DNA of 64,000 nucleotides, from the NCBI RefSeq assembly GCF_008807415.1, contig NZ_CP043626.1, positions 4,626,501 to 4,690,500 of the forward strand, written 5' to 3'. Shown here one piece after another: positions 7,398 through 16,155 of the stretch; positions within the stretch are counted from its first letter, which is position 1; each line of letters opens with the position of its first letter. Below the pieces are notes generated by a model, which ran no database searches, was not told where the DNA came from, and saw only the letters and a program-made list of their open reading frames with translations. The position numbers and the translations under genes are program-made. Source of the stretch: Pseudomonas denitrificans (nom. rej.) (lineage in GTDB: Bacteria; Pseudomonadota; Gammaproteobacteria; Pseudomonadales; Pseudomonadaceae).

Positions 7398-7939
7398 CAC
7401 GCCTGGTCGGGCTCGGCCTGCTGCTGGCCGGGCTGCTCTACCCGTTCGCGATCTACTTCGGCATCGATCACCTGTCGCCGAAATTCTTCGCGCTGCTGCT
7501 GGGCGGGTTGTGGTTCGCCCGCAGCCTGGGCAGCGGGCAACGCCCCGGGCAACGCTGGATGGCGCTGGCGGCCGTGGCCTTCTGCATGCTGCTGTGGTTC
7601 CTCAACGAGCCGCACCTGCTGCGCTGGTACCCGGTGCTGATCAGCGCAGGCCTGCTGAGCCTGTTCGCCCTCAGCCTGAAATTCGGTCCGCCGCTGGTCG
7701 AGCGCCTGGCGCGCCTGCGCGAGCCGGAGCTGCCGCCCCACGCGGTGCGCTACACCCGCCGGGTGACCCAGGCCTGGGTGCTGTTCTTCCTGGGCAACGG
7801 CCTGATTGCCGCGGCCCTCACACTGTGGGCTCCGCTGGCCTGGTGGACGCTGTACAACGGCCTGATTTCCTACCTGCTGATGGGCGTGCTGTTCGCCGTC
7901 GAGTGGCTGGTACGGCAGCGGGTCAGAGGTCAAGGATGA
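7394..7939 (+). CDS. APE-cluster integral membrane protein (ApeG-like, COG4648 type)
   Basis: The 181-residue hydrophobic protein has about six predicted membrane segments, beginning at the N-terminus (LVGLGLLLAGLLYPFAIYFG). It matches the small membrane protein that sits between the ACP genes and the ligase gene in APE clusters (COG4648). It may scaffold the soluble enzymes at the membrane, but its role is not established. It overlaps both neighbours by four bases (ATGA). Confidence 0.75.
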   Translation: MTRLVGLGLLLAGLLYPFAIYFGIDHLSPKFFALLLGGLWFARSLGSGQRPGQRWMALAAVAFCMLLWFLNEPHLLRWYPVLISAGLLSLFALSLKFGPPLVERLARLREPELPPHAVRYTRRVTQAWVLFFLGNGLIAAALTLWAPLAWWTLYNGLISYLLMGVLFAVEWLVRQRVRGQG

Positions 7940-9627
7940 AATCGATTTCCCTCGCCCGGCTGCTGCTGGAGCTGCCCGCCGCGCGCCCATTGGCGCTGGA
8001 GCCGACGCTGCTCGCCAGCGACTTCCTGCAGCGCGTCTGCGCAGCCGCCGGCGCCCTGCGCCAGCGCAATGCCCGGCGCGTGGCGATCCACCTGGAAGAC
8101 GCCGCCGAACTGGCAATTGCCCTCTACGCGGCGTGGCTGGCCGGTGCCGAAGCGGTGCTGCCGGCCGACAACCTCGCCCACAGCCGCGAGCGACTGGCCT
8201 CGCGGATCGACGCCTGGATCGGCGATCAGCCCGGTGACCTGCTGCTGGCCGAGCTGAACGGCCCGGCACTGCCCCCGGCCCCTCTTGCACCTGAAGAACT
8301 GGACCTCGACGCCTGCCGCCTGGTGCTCAGCACCTCCGGTTCCACCGGCGAGCCCAAGCTGATCGGCAAGTCCCTGCGCCAGCTGAGCAACGAAGTGCAG
8401 GTGCTGGAAGCCCTCTGGGGCGAACAACTGGGCGATGCGTGCATCCTCGGCAGCGTCGCCGCGCAGCACATCTACGGCCTGCTGTTCCGCGTGCTCTGGC
8501 CGCTGTCCGCCGGCCGCGCCTTCCTGCGTCGGCAGATCGCCTTCCCCGAAGACCTGCAACGCCTGAGCCTCGACCAGCCGCGCTTCGCCTGGGTCGGCAG
8601 CCCGGCGCTGCTCAAGCGCATGGGCGACAACCTCGACTGGCCGGCGCTGCGCCCGGTGGTGCGGGTGTTCTCCTCCGGCGGCCCGCTGCCGGCCGAAGCC
8701 GGCGAGTTGCTCCACGAACGCCTCGGCCAGGCTCCCACGGAAATCTACGGCAGCTCCGAGACCGGCGGCATCGCCTGGCGCCAGGGCGGCCAGCTGTGGC
8801 AGCCGTTCCAAGGCGTGGCGCTGAGCCAGGACGAGCACGGCGCACTGCGCATCGAATCGACCTACCTGCCGCCCGGCGAAACCGAACAGACCGCCGACGC
8901 CGCACGAATTTGCGCCGACGGCCGCTTCGAGTTGCTCGGCCGGCTCGACCGCATCGTCAAGCTGGAAGAAAAACGCATCTCCCTGCCGCAACTGGAAGCG
9001 GCGCTGATGAAGCATCCCTTCGTCAGCGAAGCGCGCCTGGGCGTGGTGCAGGAGAACCGCGCCAGCCTCGGCGCACTGGTCGCCCTGAGCGACGCCGGCC
9101 TGCATGAGCTGCGCAATGGCAGCCGCCGCGCGCTGACCCAGCGCCTGCGCGAACACCTCGCCGACCACTGCGAAGCCCTCGCCCTGCCGCGCCGCTGGCG
9201 CCTGCTGCGACGCCTGCCGGGCAATGCCCAGGGCAAGCTGCCGCAAAGCCTGGTGGACGAACTGCTGCACGCGCCGCGCAGCCGCGATCCCGACGTACTG
9301 ACGCACAACGCGGTGGACGGCGAACAGCACTTCCAGCTGGAAATCCCCCTGGACCTCGCCTACTTCCCCGGCCACTTCCCCAAGGCTCCCGTGCTGCCGG
9401 GCGTGGTGCAGGTGCAATGGGCGCAGCAACTGGGCCGCCAGGTCTTCGACCTGCCGCCACGCTTCGGCGGCATGGAAGTGCTGAAGTTCCAGCAACTGCT
9501 GCGGCCGGGCGATCTCTGCCAGTTGGCCCTGCGCTGGGACGCCGAGCGCGGCAAGCTGTACTTCGCCTTCACCCGTGGCGAGGCCGCCTGCTCCTCCGGG
9601 CGCATCCTGCTGGGGGCGGACGAATGA
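7936..9627 (+). CDS. Fused AMP-ligase and ApeI-like dehydratase
   Basis: This 563-residue protein joins two activities. Residues 1 to about 450 are an ANL-superfamily AMP-ligase, with the P-loop [10 protein letters not shown] (132-141), the [11 protein letters not shown] adenine-binding segment, and a C-terminal [16 protein letters not shown] hinge. It would activate the aromatic acid and load it onto an ACP (ApeH role). Residues from about 455 to the end are a single hotdog dehydratase of the ApeI/FabA type, with the [15 protein letters not shown] motif (His480). In several described APE clusters these are separate genes (apeH and apeI). The ATG overlaps the upstream stop by four bases (ATGA). 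Confidence 0.88.
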   Translation: MKSISLARLLLELPAARPLALEPTLLASDFLQRVCAAAGALRQRNARRVAIHLEDAAELAIALYAAWLAGAEAVLPADNLAHSRERLASRIDAWIGDQPGDLLLAELNGPALPPAPLAPEELDLDACRLVLSTSGSTGEPKLIGKSLRQLSNEVQVLEALWGEQLGDACILGSVAAQHIYGLLFRVLWPLSAGRAFLRRQIAFPEDLQRLSLDQPRFAWVGSPALLKRMGDNLDWPALRPVVRVFSSGGPLPAEAGELLHERLGQAPTEIYGSSETGGIAWRQGGQLWQPFQGVALSQDEHGALRIESTYLPPGETEQTADAARICADGRFELLGRLDRIVKLEEKRISLPQLEAALMKHPFVSEARLGVVQENRASLGALVALSDAGLHELRNGSRRALTQRLREHLADHCEALALPRRWRLLRRLPGNAQGKLPQSLVDELLHAPRSRDPDVLTHNAVDGEQHFQLEIPLDLAYFPGHFPKAPVLPGVVQVQWAQQLGRQVFDLPPRFGGMEVLKFQQLLRPGDLCQLALRWDAERGKLYFAFTRGEAACSSGRILLGADE

Positions 9628-10367
9628 GCACCAAGCCGTGTGCCGTGATTCCGGTGTACAACCACGAGCACGCGCTGCCCCAGGTGGTCGCCGAACTGCT
9701 CGCCGCCGGCCTGCCCTGCGTGCTGGTCGACGACGCCTCCAGCCGCGAGTGCGCGGCGGTGATGGACCAGCTCGCCGCAGGCCGCGACACGTACCTGGTG
9801 CGCCTGCCGGTGAACCAGGGCAAGGGCGGCGCGGTGATGGCCGGCCTGCGCGAAGCCGCGCGCCTGGGCTTCACCCACGCGCTGCAGGTGGACGCCGACG
9901 GCCAGCATGACCTGGGCGACGTGCAGCGCTTCCTCGGCACCTCCCGCGAGCACCCCGAGGCGCTGGTCTGCGGCTATCCGCAGTACGACGAAAGCGTGCC
10001 CAAGGGTCGTCTCTACGCGCGCTACCTGACCCACGTCTGGGTGTGGATCAACAGCCTGTCGCTTTCGATCCGCGACGGCATGTGCGGCTTCCGGGTCTAC
10101 CCGCTGGCATCCACGCTCAAGCTGATCGACAGCACCACGCTGGGCAAGCGCATGGATTTCGACCCGGAAATCCTCGTCCGTCTGGCCTGGCGCAACCAGC
10201 CGATGCAGTGGCTGCCGACGAAGGTGCATTACCCGCTGGACGGCCTCTCGCACTTCCGCCTGTTCCACGACAACGCACTGATCTCCTCCATGCACGCGCG
10301 GCTGTTCTTCGGCATGCTCTGGCGCTCGCCGGCCATCCTCTGGCGCCGCCTGCGGAGCGCCGCGTGA
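9624..10367 (+). CDS. Family 2 glycosyltransferase of the APE cluster
   Basis: The 247-residue GT-A fold glycosyltransferase has CAVIPVYNHEHALPQV at the nucleotide-binding end, DDASS, and the metal-binding DADGQHD (residues 90-95). The helical tail resembles polyprenol-phosphate sugar transferases (GLSHFRLFHDN). In APE pathways such enzymes are thought to build the glycolipid anchor. It overlaps its upstream neighbour by four bases (ATGA), and the downstream acyltransferase begins at an overlapping GTGA. In some enterobacterial clusters, as I recall, these two domains are fused into one protein (ApeJ). Confidence 0.85.
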   Translation: MSTKPCAVIPVYNHEHALPQVVAELLAAGLPCVLVDDASSRECAAVMDQLAAGRDTYLVRLPVNQGKGGAVMAGLREAARLGFTHALQVDADGQHDLGDVQRFLGTSREHPEALVCGYPQYDESVPKGRLYARYLTHVWVWINSLSLSIRDGMCGFRVYPLASTLKLIDSTTLGKRMDFDPEILVRLAWRNQPMQWLPTKVHYPLDGLSHFRLFHDNALISSMHARLFFGMLWRSPAILWRRLRSAA

Positions 10368-11293
10368 GCGCGCAGCACTGGGCGCAACAGCGCGAGCGCG
10401 GCAGCCTGCTGCTGATGCGCTTCACCGCCTGGGCGGCGCGCACCCTCGGCCGCCGCCTGTTGTCGCCGCTGCTGCACCTGATCGTGCTGTACTTCTTCCT
10501 CTTCGGCTCCCGTGCGCGCGGCGCCATCCGCGAGTACCAGCAGCGCCTGGCGCAGCACAGCGGTGACGCCTCGCTGAGCCCGACCACCGGCCGCGTGTTC
10601 GGCCAGTTCATGGCCTTCGCAGACGCCATCCTCGACAAGCTCGATGTCTGGGCCGGCCGCCTGGACCTCGCCAGCATCGAACTCAATGACCCGCACAACC
10701 TGCGCGCGCAGTTGCGCAGCGGCCGTGGCCAGCTGCTGGTGGGCGCGCACCTGGGCAACCTCGAAGTCTGCCGCGCGCTGGCGGAACTGGGCGAGAAGGT
10801 GCGCATGAACGTGCTGGTGCACACCCGCCACGCCGAGCAGTTCAACAAGCTGCTGGGCGAGTCCGGCGCCAGCCACCTGCGGCTGATCCAGGTGAGCGAA
10901 CTGGACCCGGCGATCATGCTGCAGTTGTCCCAGCGCCTGGACGCCGGCGAATGGCTGGCGATTGCCGGCGACCGCATTCCGCTGCACGGCGGGCGCAACG
11001 TCGAGGTCGATTTCCTCGGCGCCCCGGCCGCACTCCCGCAGGGCCCCTGGCTGCTCGCCGGGCTGCTGCAGTGCCCGGCCAACCTGATGTTCTGCCTGAA
11101 GGAAGAGGGCCGCTACCGCGTGCACCTGGAGCCCTTCGCCGAACGCATCCAGTGGCGCCGCAGCGACCGCGCGGAGGTCCTGAAACACTGGACCCAGCGC
11201 TACGCCCAGCGCCTGGAACACTACTGCCTGCGCGCGCCGCAGCAGTGGTTCAACTTCTACCCGTTCTGGAAAGCCCATGACGACAGCCACTGA
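10364..11293 (+). CDS. LpxL/HtrB-like acyltransferase
   Basis: The 309-residue lysophospholipid/lipid A-type acyltransferase has an N-terminal membrane anchor (about residues 33-48). Its catalytic HxxxxE is at H129-E134 in GAHLGNLEV. It would transfer the polyene acyl chain or a fatty acid to the glycolipid carrier at the inner membrane. The start is GTG at 10364, overlapping the glycosyltransferase stop by four bases; no ATG in this frame would preserve the N-terminus. It ends 17 bases inside the ammonia-lyase gene. Confidence 0.82.
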   Translation: MSAQHWAQQRERGSLLLMRFTAWAARTLGRRLLSPLLHLIVLYFFLFGSRARGAIREYQQRLAQHSGDASLSPTTGRVFGQFMAFADAILDKLDVWAGRLDLASIELNDPHNLRAQLRSGRGQLLVGAHLGNLEVCRALAELGEKVRMNVLVHTRHAEQFNKLLGESGASHLRLIQVSELDPAIMLQLSQRLDAGEWLAIAGDRIPLHGGRNVEVDFLGAPAALPQGPWLLAGLLQCPANLMFCLKEEGRYRVHLEPFAERIQWRRSDRAEVLKHWTQRYAQRLEHYCLRAPQQWFNFYPFWKAHDDSH

Positions 11294-12818
11294 AACGCCG
11301 GTTTTCGGCCAAGGCCACCTGAGCATCGAACAGATCGTCGCCCTCGCCGAGCGCCGCGTCGAAAGCCGCCTGGACGACGACGCCGACTTCCGCGCACGGA
11401 TCGCCCGCGGCGCGCAGTTCCTCGACACCCTGCTGGACAAGGAAGGCGTGATCTACGGCGTCACCACCGGCTACGGCGATTCCTGCGTGGTGGCTGTGCC
11501 GCTGGAGCACGTCGAGGCACTGCCGCAGCACCTGTACACCTTCCACGGCTGCGGCCTGGGCAAGCTGCTGGAACCGGCCGCCGTGCGCGCCGTGCTCGCC
11601 GCGCGCCTGCGCTCGCTGAGCCACGGGGTTTCCGGCGTACGCCTGGAACTGCTGGAGCGCCTGCATGCCTTCCTCGCCCTGGACATCCTGCCGCTGATCC
11701 CGGAAGAGGGTTCGGTGGGCGCCAGCGGTGATCTCACGCCACTGTCCTATGTCGCCGCCACCCTCGCCGGCGAGCGTGAAGTACTGTGGTGCGGCGAGCG
11801 CCGCAGCGCCGCCGACGTCCATGCCGAGCTGGGCTGGCAGCCGCTAGTGCTGCGGCCCAAGGAAGCGCTGGCGCTGATGAACGGCACGGCGGTGATGACC
11901 GGCCTGGCCTGCCTCGCCTATTCGCGCGCGGACTACCTGCTCAAGCTGGCCACGCGCATCACCGCGCTGAACGTCATCGCCCTGCAGGGCAACCCGGAGC
12001 ACTTCGACGAGCGCCTGTTCGCCGCCAAGCCGCATCCGGGGCAGATGCAGGTCGCCGCGTGGATTCGCCAGGACCTCGCCATCGACGCACCGACGCCGCC
12101 GCTGCACCGCCTGCAGGACCGCTACTCGCTGCGCTGCGCCCCCCACGTGCTGGGCGTGCTGGCCGACAGCCTGGGCCTGCTGCGGCAGTTCATCGAGATC
12201 GAACTGAACAGCGCCAACGACAACCCGATCATCGACGCCGAGGACGAGCGCGTGCTCCACGGCGGGCACTTCTACGGCGGGCACATCGCCTTCGCCATGG
12301 ACAGCCTGAAGAACCTCGTGGCCAACGTCGCCGACCTGCTCGACCGGCAGCTCGCGCTGCTGGTGGACACCCGCTACAACCATGGCCTGCCGAGCAACCT
12401 CTCGGGCGCGCCGGCCGACCGCGCGATGATCAACCACGGCTTCAAGGCCGTGCAGATCGGCGCCAGCGCCTGGACCGCCGAGGCGCTGAAGAACACCCTG
12501 CCGGCCAGCGTGTTCTCGCGTTCCACCGAGTGCCACAACCAGGACAAGGTGAGCATGGGCACCATCGCCGCGCGCGATGCCCTGCGCACCCTGGAGCTGA
12601 CCGAACAGGTCGCCGCCGCTACCCTGCTGGCCGCGCAACAGGGCGTCTGGCTGCGCTGCGGCGAAGCCGGTGCGCGCCCGCTGCCGGCGCCGCTGGGCGG
12701 CATGCACGAGCAGCTCGGCCAGGACTTCCCGCCGCTGATCGAGGACCGCGCCCTGGAAGGCGAACTGCGCCTGTGCCTGGAGCGCATCCGCGCGCGCCAG
12801 TGGGGGCTCTATGCGTAA
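11277..12818 (+). CDS. Aromatic amino acid ammonia-lyase (HAL/TAL/PAL family)
   Basis: This 513-residue MIO-dependent lyase probably makes the aryl starter acid by removing ammonia from tyrosine, phenylalanine or histidine. The Ala-Ser-Gly triad that cyclises to the MIO cofactor is at residues 149-151 in GSVGASGDLTPLSYVA, and the catalytic tyrosine loop is IYGVTTGYG (Tyr60). The substrate-selectivity pair appears to be Phe89-His90 in LYTFHGCGLG. This is neither the His-Leu of well-known tyrosine lyases nor the Ser-His of histidine lyases, so the substrate is uncertain. Its place inside the APE operon argues for tyrosine or phenylalanine. No urocanase or other hut genes are nearby. Confidence 0.88.
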   Translation: MTTATETPVFGQGHLSIEQIVALAERRVESRLDDDADFRARIARGAQFLDTLLDKEGVIYGVTTGYGDSCVVAVPLEHVEALPQHLYTFHGCGLGKLLEPAAVRAVLAARLRSLSHGVSGVRLELLERLHAFLALDILPLIPEEGSVGASGDLTPLSYVAATLAGEREVLWCGERRSAADVHAELGWQPLVLRPKEALALMNGTAVMTGLACLAYSRADYLLKLATRITALNVIALQGNPEHFDERLFAAKPHPGQMQVAAWIRQDLAIDAPTPPLHRLQDRYSLRCAPHVLGVLADSLGLLRQFIEIELNSANDNPIIDAEDERVLHGGHFYGGHIAFAMDSLKNLVANVADLLDRQLALLVDTRYNHGLPSNLSGAPADRAMINHGFKAVQIGASAWTAEALKNTLPASVFSRSTECHNQDKVSMGTIAARDALRTLELTEQVAAATLLAAQQGVWLRCGEAGARPLPAPLGGMHEQLGQDFPPLIEDRALEGELRLCLERIRARQWGLYA

Positions 12819-13248
12819 GGCCGGCGTGCTGCAGGCCGAGGTGGAAATCCTCGTGCCGTTCTTTGACGTCGACATGATGGAAGTGGTCTGGCACGGCCAC
12901 TACGTCAAGTACCTGGAAGTCGCGCGCTGCGCCCTGCTCGACAGGCTCGACCACAACTACTCGCAGATGCGCGAGGCGGGCTACGCCTGGCCGGTGATCG
13001 ACCTGCAGCTGCGCTACGTACGCGGCGCGCGTTTCGGCCAGCGCATCAGCGTGCGCGCCGACCTGGTGGAGTGGGAGAACCGCCTGAAGATCAACTACCT
13101 GATCAGCGACGCCGAGACCGGCGAGCGCCTGACCCGCGCCAGCAGCACCCAGGTGGCGGTGGAGATCGCCAGCCGCGAGATGCAGATGGTTTCGCCCGCC
13201 GTGTTCATCGACGCCGTGCAGCGCGCACTGGAGGCCGAAGCATGCTGA
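12811..13248 (+). CDS. 4HBT/YbgC-type thioesterase (ApeK-like)
   Basis: The 145-residue hotdog thioesterase has the catalytic segment FFDVDMMEVVWHGHYVKYLE (about residues 17-36), typical of the 4-hydroxybenzoyl-CoA thioesterase/YbgC family. It could release the finished polyene or clear stalled ACP intermediates. It overlaps the ammonia-lyase gene by 8 bases and the LolA-like gene by 7. Confidence 0.85.
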   Translation: MRKAGVLQAEVEILVPFFDVDMMEVVWHGHYVKYLEVARCALLDRLDHNYSQMREAGYAWPVIDLQLRYVRGARFGQRISVRADLVEWENRLKINYLISDAETGERLTRASSTQVAVEIASREMQMVSPAVFIDAVQRALEAEAC

Positions 13249-13835
13249 AGCGCGCCCTGCTCGTCTGCGGCCTTCTGCTCGCTCCGCTGGCCCACGCCTT
13301 CGACCTGCCGCAACTGGCCGCGCAGCTCGGCAAACCGGCGGTGGTACGCGGCGAGTTCGTCCAGGAGAAACACCTGCGTTCGCTGCCGCAGCCGCTGGTG
13401 AGCAAGGGCCACTTCATCCTCGCCAAGCAGCACGGCCTCCTCTGGCTGCTGCAGACGCCGCTGAAGCAGGACTACCGCATCGACGACCAGGGCATCGCCC
13501 GGCGCGACGCCAGTGGCTGGCAGCAACTGCCGCAACGCAGCGCCAGCGCACAGCAGAACCGCCTGTTCCTCGCCGTACTGGAAGGCGACAGCAGCGGCCT
13601 GCAGCGCGACTTCGACCTCGCCCTGAGCGGCGAGGCGAACGACTGGACACTCACCCTGACGCCGCGCGCCGTGCTGCTCAAGCAGATCTTCGACAGCATC
13701 GAGATTGCCGGCGGCGAACTGGTGCAGCGCATCGAGCTGCACGAAGCCCAGGGCGACCGCACCGTGCTGCGCATGACCAGCAGCCAGCCCGGCGACAGCC
13801 TGACCGATGCGGAGCGCAGTGACTTTGCCCGCTGA
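13242..13835 (+). CDS. LolA-like outer membrane lipid carrier (ApeL-like)
   Basis: The 197-residue protein has a cleavable signal peptide (about residues 1-18, ending PLAHA) followed by a LolA/LolB-like beta domain (VVRGEFVQEKHLRSLPQPLVSKGHF is diagnostic). It should act in the periplasm to ferry the lipid-linked polyene to the outer membrane. An ATG at 13242 gives the signal peptide directly; in-frame sequence further upstream is a shadow of the thioesterase gene. Confidence 0.87.
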   Translation: MLKRALLVCGLLLAPLAHAFDLPQLAAQLGKPAVVRGEFVQEKHLRSLPQPLVSKGHFILAKQHGLLWLLQTPLKQDYRIDDQGIARRDASGWQQLPQRSASAQQNRLFLAVLEGDSSGLQRDFDLALSGEANDWTLTLTPRAVLLKQIFDSIEIAGGELVQRIELHEAQGDRTVLRMTSSQPGDSLTDAERSDFAR

Positions 13836-16155
13836 GCGGCCGCAGTGGCTGCCACGCCTGGTGATCGCCGGGCTGTTGGCGCTGCTCGCCCTCGCCGCCT
13901 GGCAATGGCGCGGTGCCGCGCCGCTGAGCACCGACCTGCTGGAACTGGTGCCCGGCAGCAGCCGTGATGCCCTGCAGAAGCAGGCCGAGCAGCGCATGCA
14001 GGAGCCGCTCAACCGCGAACTGCTGGTGCTGGTCGGCTACCCCGAGCGCGACACCGCCATCGCCCACGCCCGCGAGCTGGCCGAGCGCTGGCAAGCCAGC
14101 GGCCTCTACGAGAAGGTGCAGTGGGGCGTACAGGCCGACCTGCCGGCACTGCGCGAACAACTGCGCGCCGGCCGCCTCGCGCTGCTCAATGCCGATGACC
14201 GCCGCCAGCTCTCCGATGACCCCGCCGCCTTCATCCAGCAGCGCGTCGAACAACTCTTCGATCCCTTCTCCGGCTTCGGCCTGCTGCCCAATGACCAGGA
14301 CTGGTTCGGCCTGGCCTTGCGCATCCAGCACCACCAGCCGTTGACGGCGAAGGTGCAGCTGGACATCGGCAGCGGCGCGCTGCTCGCCGAAGACGACGGG
14401 CGCAACTGGGTGCTGCTGCGCGCACGCACCCGCGCCGATGCCTTCGACATGAACCTGCCGCGCGCCGTGGCCGCGCAGATCGCCGAGGCGCGCCAGCAAC
14501 TGGCGGCCGACGGCGGGCAGATCGTCGCCGCCAGCGGCCTGCTGTATGCGGCCGACGGCCAGCGCCAGGCCAGCCGCGAAATGACCTGGGTTGGCGGCGG
14601 CGCCGCGCTGGGCACCCTGCTGCTGTTGCTGCTCGCCTTCCGTCGCGGGCGCGCATTGCTGGCCTTCCTGCCGGTGCTGGTCGGCGTGCTGGCGGGCGCC
14701 ACCGCGTGCATCGCGCTGTTCGGCAAGATCAACCTGCTCACCCTGATGCTGGGTGCCAGCTTGATCGGCGTGGCCTCGGATTACCCGCTGCACTATCTGT
14801 CGAAAGCCTGGACTGTCGCTCCTTGGCAGCCCTGGCATGCTTTGAAGCTGAGCCAGCGCGGGCTGTTTCTCAGCCTCGCCACCAACCTGATCGGCTACCT
14901 CGCCCTGGCCTGCACGCCCTTCCCGGCGCTGACCCAGGTGGCGACCTTCTCGGTGGCCGGCCTGCTCGCCGCCTACCTGTGCGTGATCGGCCTGCTGCCG
15001 CTGCTGTTGCGCGGCAACGCCATCGCCCCGCAGCCCCTGCTGCTCTCGCTGGGCGAGCGCCTGATCGGCCTGCGCCAGGCCCTGCTCCAGCGCACCGGCA
15101 GTTGGCCGCTGCTAGCGGTGGTTGTGCTGTTCTGCGCCGGCGGGCTGTGGCAACTGCAGGTGAAGAACGACCTGCGCCAGTGGCTGGGCGCCAAGCCGCA
15201 ATTGCTCAGCGAGGCCCAGGCCGCCGCGCGCATCACCGGCTACCAGCCCACCAGCCAGTTCTTCCTGGTCCGCGCCAGCGATGAAACCCAGCTGCTGCAA
15301 CGCCAGGCCGAACTGGCTGCGCGACTGGACAAGCTGGTCGCCTCTGGCCAGCTCAAGGGCTACCTCGCGCTCAACCAGTTGCTTGCCACCGCGCAGCAAC
15401 AACAGCAGGCCCGCGAAGCGCTGCGCCAGTTGCCGCAACACTGGCAGGCACTGATCGACCTGGGCATTGCGCAGGCCGCGCTGCAAGCCGAGCTGGATCA
15501 GCTGGAACAGCTTCCGCCACAGTCCCTGGACCAGGCCCTGAAGGGTCCGCTCGGCGAGCCGTGGCGGCCGCTGTGGCTGGGCACGGTGGACGGCGGCGTG
15601 GCCGGGCTGGTGAGCCTGCAGGGGCTGTCCGACGCCGGCGTGCTGGCCGAACAGGCCAAGGGGCTGGAGGGCGTGCAGCTGGTGGATCGCCTCGGCGAGC
15701 TGAACCGCCTGTTCGCCGCCACCCAGGTCAGCGCCACCGAACTCAAGCTGCTCTCCTGCGTGCTGATCTTCGCCCTGCTGCTCAAACCCTTCGGGCCGCG
15801 CGGCGCCCTGCGCATCGTCCTGCTGCCGCTGCTGGCAGCGCTGTGCAGCCTCGCCAGCCTCGGCTGGCTGGGCCAGCCGCTGACGCTGTTCAGCCTGTTC
15901 GGCCTGCTGCTGGTCACCGCCATCGGCGTGGATTACACCATCCTCATGCGTGAGCGCGTCGGCGGCGCGGCGGTGAGCCTGGTCGGCGTGCTGCTGGCGG
16001 CCATCACCACCTGGCTGTCGTTCGGCCTGCTGGCGCTGTCGGCCACGCCGGTGATCAGCAATTTCGGCCTGGCCGTGGGCCTGGGCCTGGGGTTCTGCTT
16101 CCTGTTCTGCCCCTGGGCACAAGCCAGCACCCGAGAAGGAGCTCCGGCATGCTGA
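13807..16155 (+). CDS. MMPL/RND-family exporter of the APE cluster (ApeM-like)
   Basis: The 782-residue membrane transporter has an N-terminal membrane helix, a large periplasmic loop (about residues 45-240), a bundle of five to six helices, a second loop, and a second bundle. This is the pseudo-two-fold plan of MMPL proteins. Hydrophobic bundles start near TWVGGGAALGTLLLLLLAF and near LKLLSCVLIFALLLKPFG. It is expected to move the polyene lipid across the inner membrane to the LolA-like carrier. The start may be ATG 13807 or GTG 13819; the GTG has GGAG close upstream and would give a 778-residue product. Confidence 0.86.
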   Translation: MRSAVTLPAERPQWLPRLVIAGLLALLALAAWQWRGAAPLSTDLLELVPGSSRDALQKQAEQRMQEPLNRELLVLVGYPERDTAIAHARELAERWQASGLYEKVQWGVQADLPALREQLRAGRLALLNADDRRQLSDDPAAFIQQRVEQLFDPFSGFGLLPNDQDWFGLALRIQHHQPLTAKVQLDIGSGALLAEDDGRNWVLLRARTRADAFDMNLPRAVAAQIAEARQQLAADGGQIVAASGLLYAADGQRQASREMTWVGGGAALGTLLLLLLAFRRGRALLAFLPVLVGVLAGATACIALFGKINLLTLMLGASLIGVASDYPLHYLSKAWTVAPWQPWHALKLSQRGLFLSLATNLIGYLALACTPFPALTQVATFSVAGLLAAYLCVIGLLPLLLRGNAIAPQPLLLSLGERLIGLRQALLQRTGSWPLLAVVVLFCAGGLWQLQVKNDLRQWLGAKPQLLSEAQAAARITGYQPTSQFFLVRASDETQLLQRQAELAARLDKLVASGQLKGYLALNQLLATAQQQQQAREALRQLPQHWQALIDLGIAQAALQAELDQLEQLPPQSLDQALKGPLGEPWRPLWLGTVDGGVAGLVSLQGLSDAGVLAEQAKGLEGVQLVDRLGELNRLFAATQVSATELKLLSCVLIFALLLKPFGPRGALRIVLLPLLAALCSLASLGWLGQPLTLFSLFGLLLVTAIGVDYTILMRERVGGAAVSLVGVLLAAITTWLSFGLLALSATPVISNFGLAVGLGLGFCFLFCPWAQASTREGAPAC

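Noticed and set aside
7930..9495. 521-codon minus-strand reading frame opposite the AMP-ligase gene
   Set aside because: The plus-strand frame has an intact P-loop and dehydratase motif, while the antisense product shows no domain.
11277..12818. Possible histidine catabolism (hutH) assignment
   Set aside because: The gene lies inside the aryl polyene operon, no urocanase or other hut gene is near, and the selectivity residues differ from those expected of histidine ammonia-lyase.
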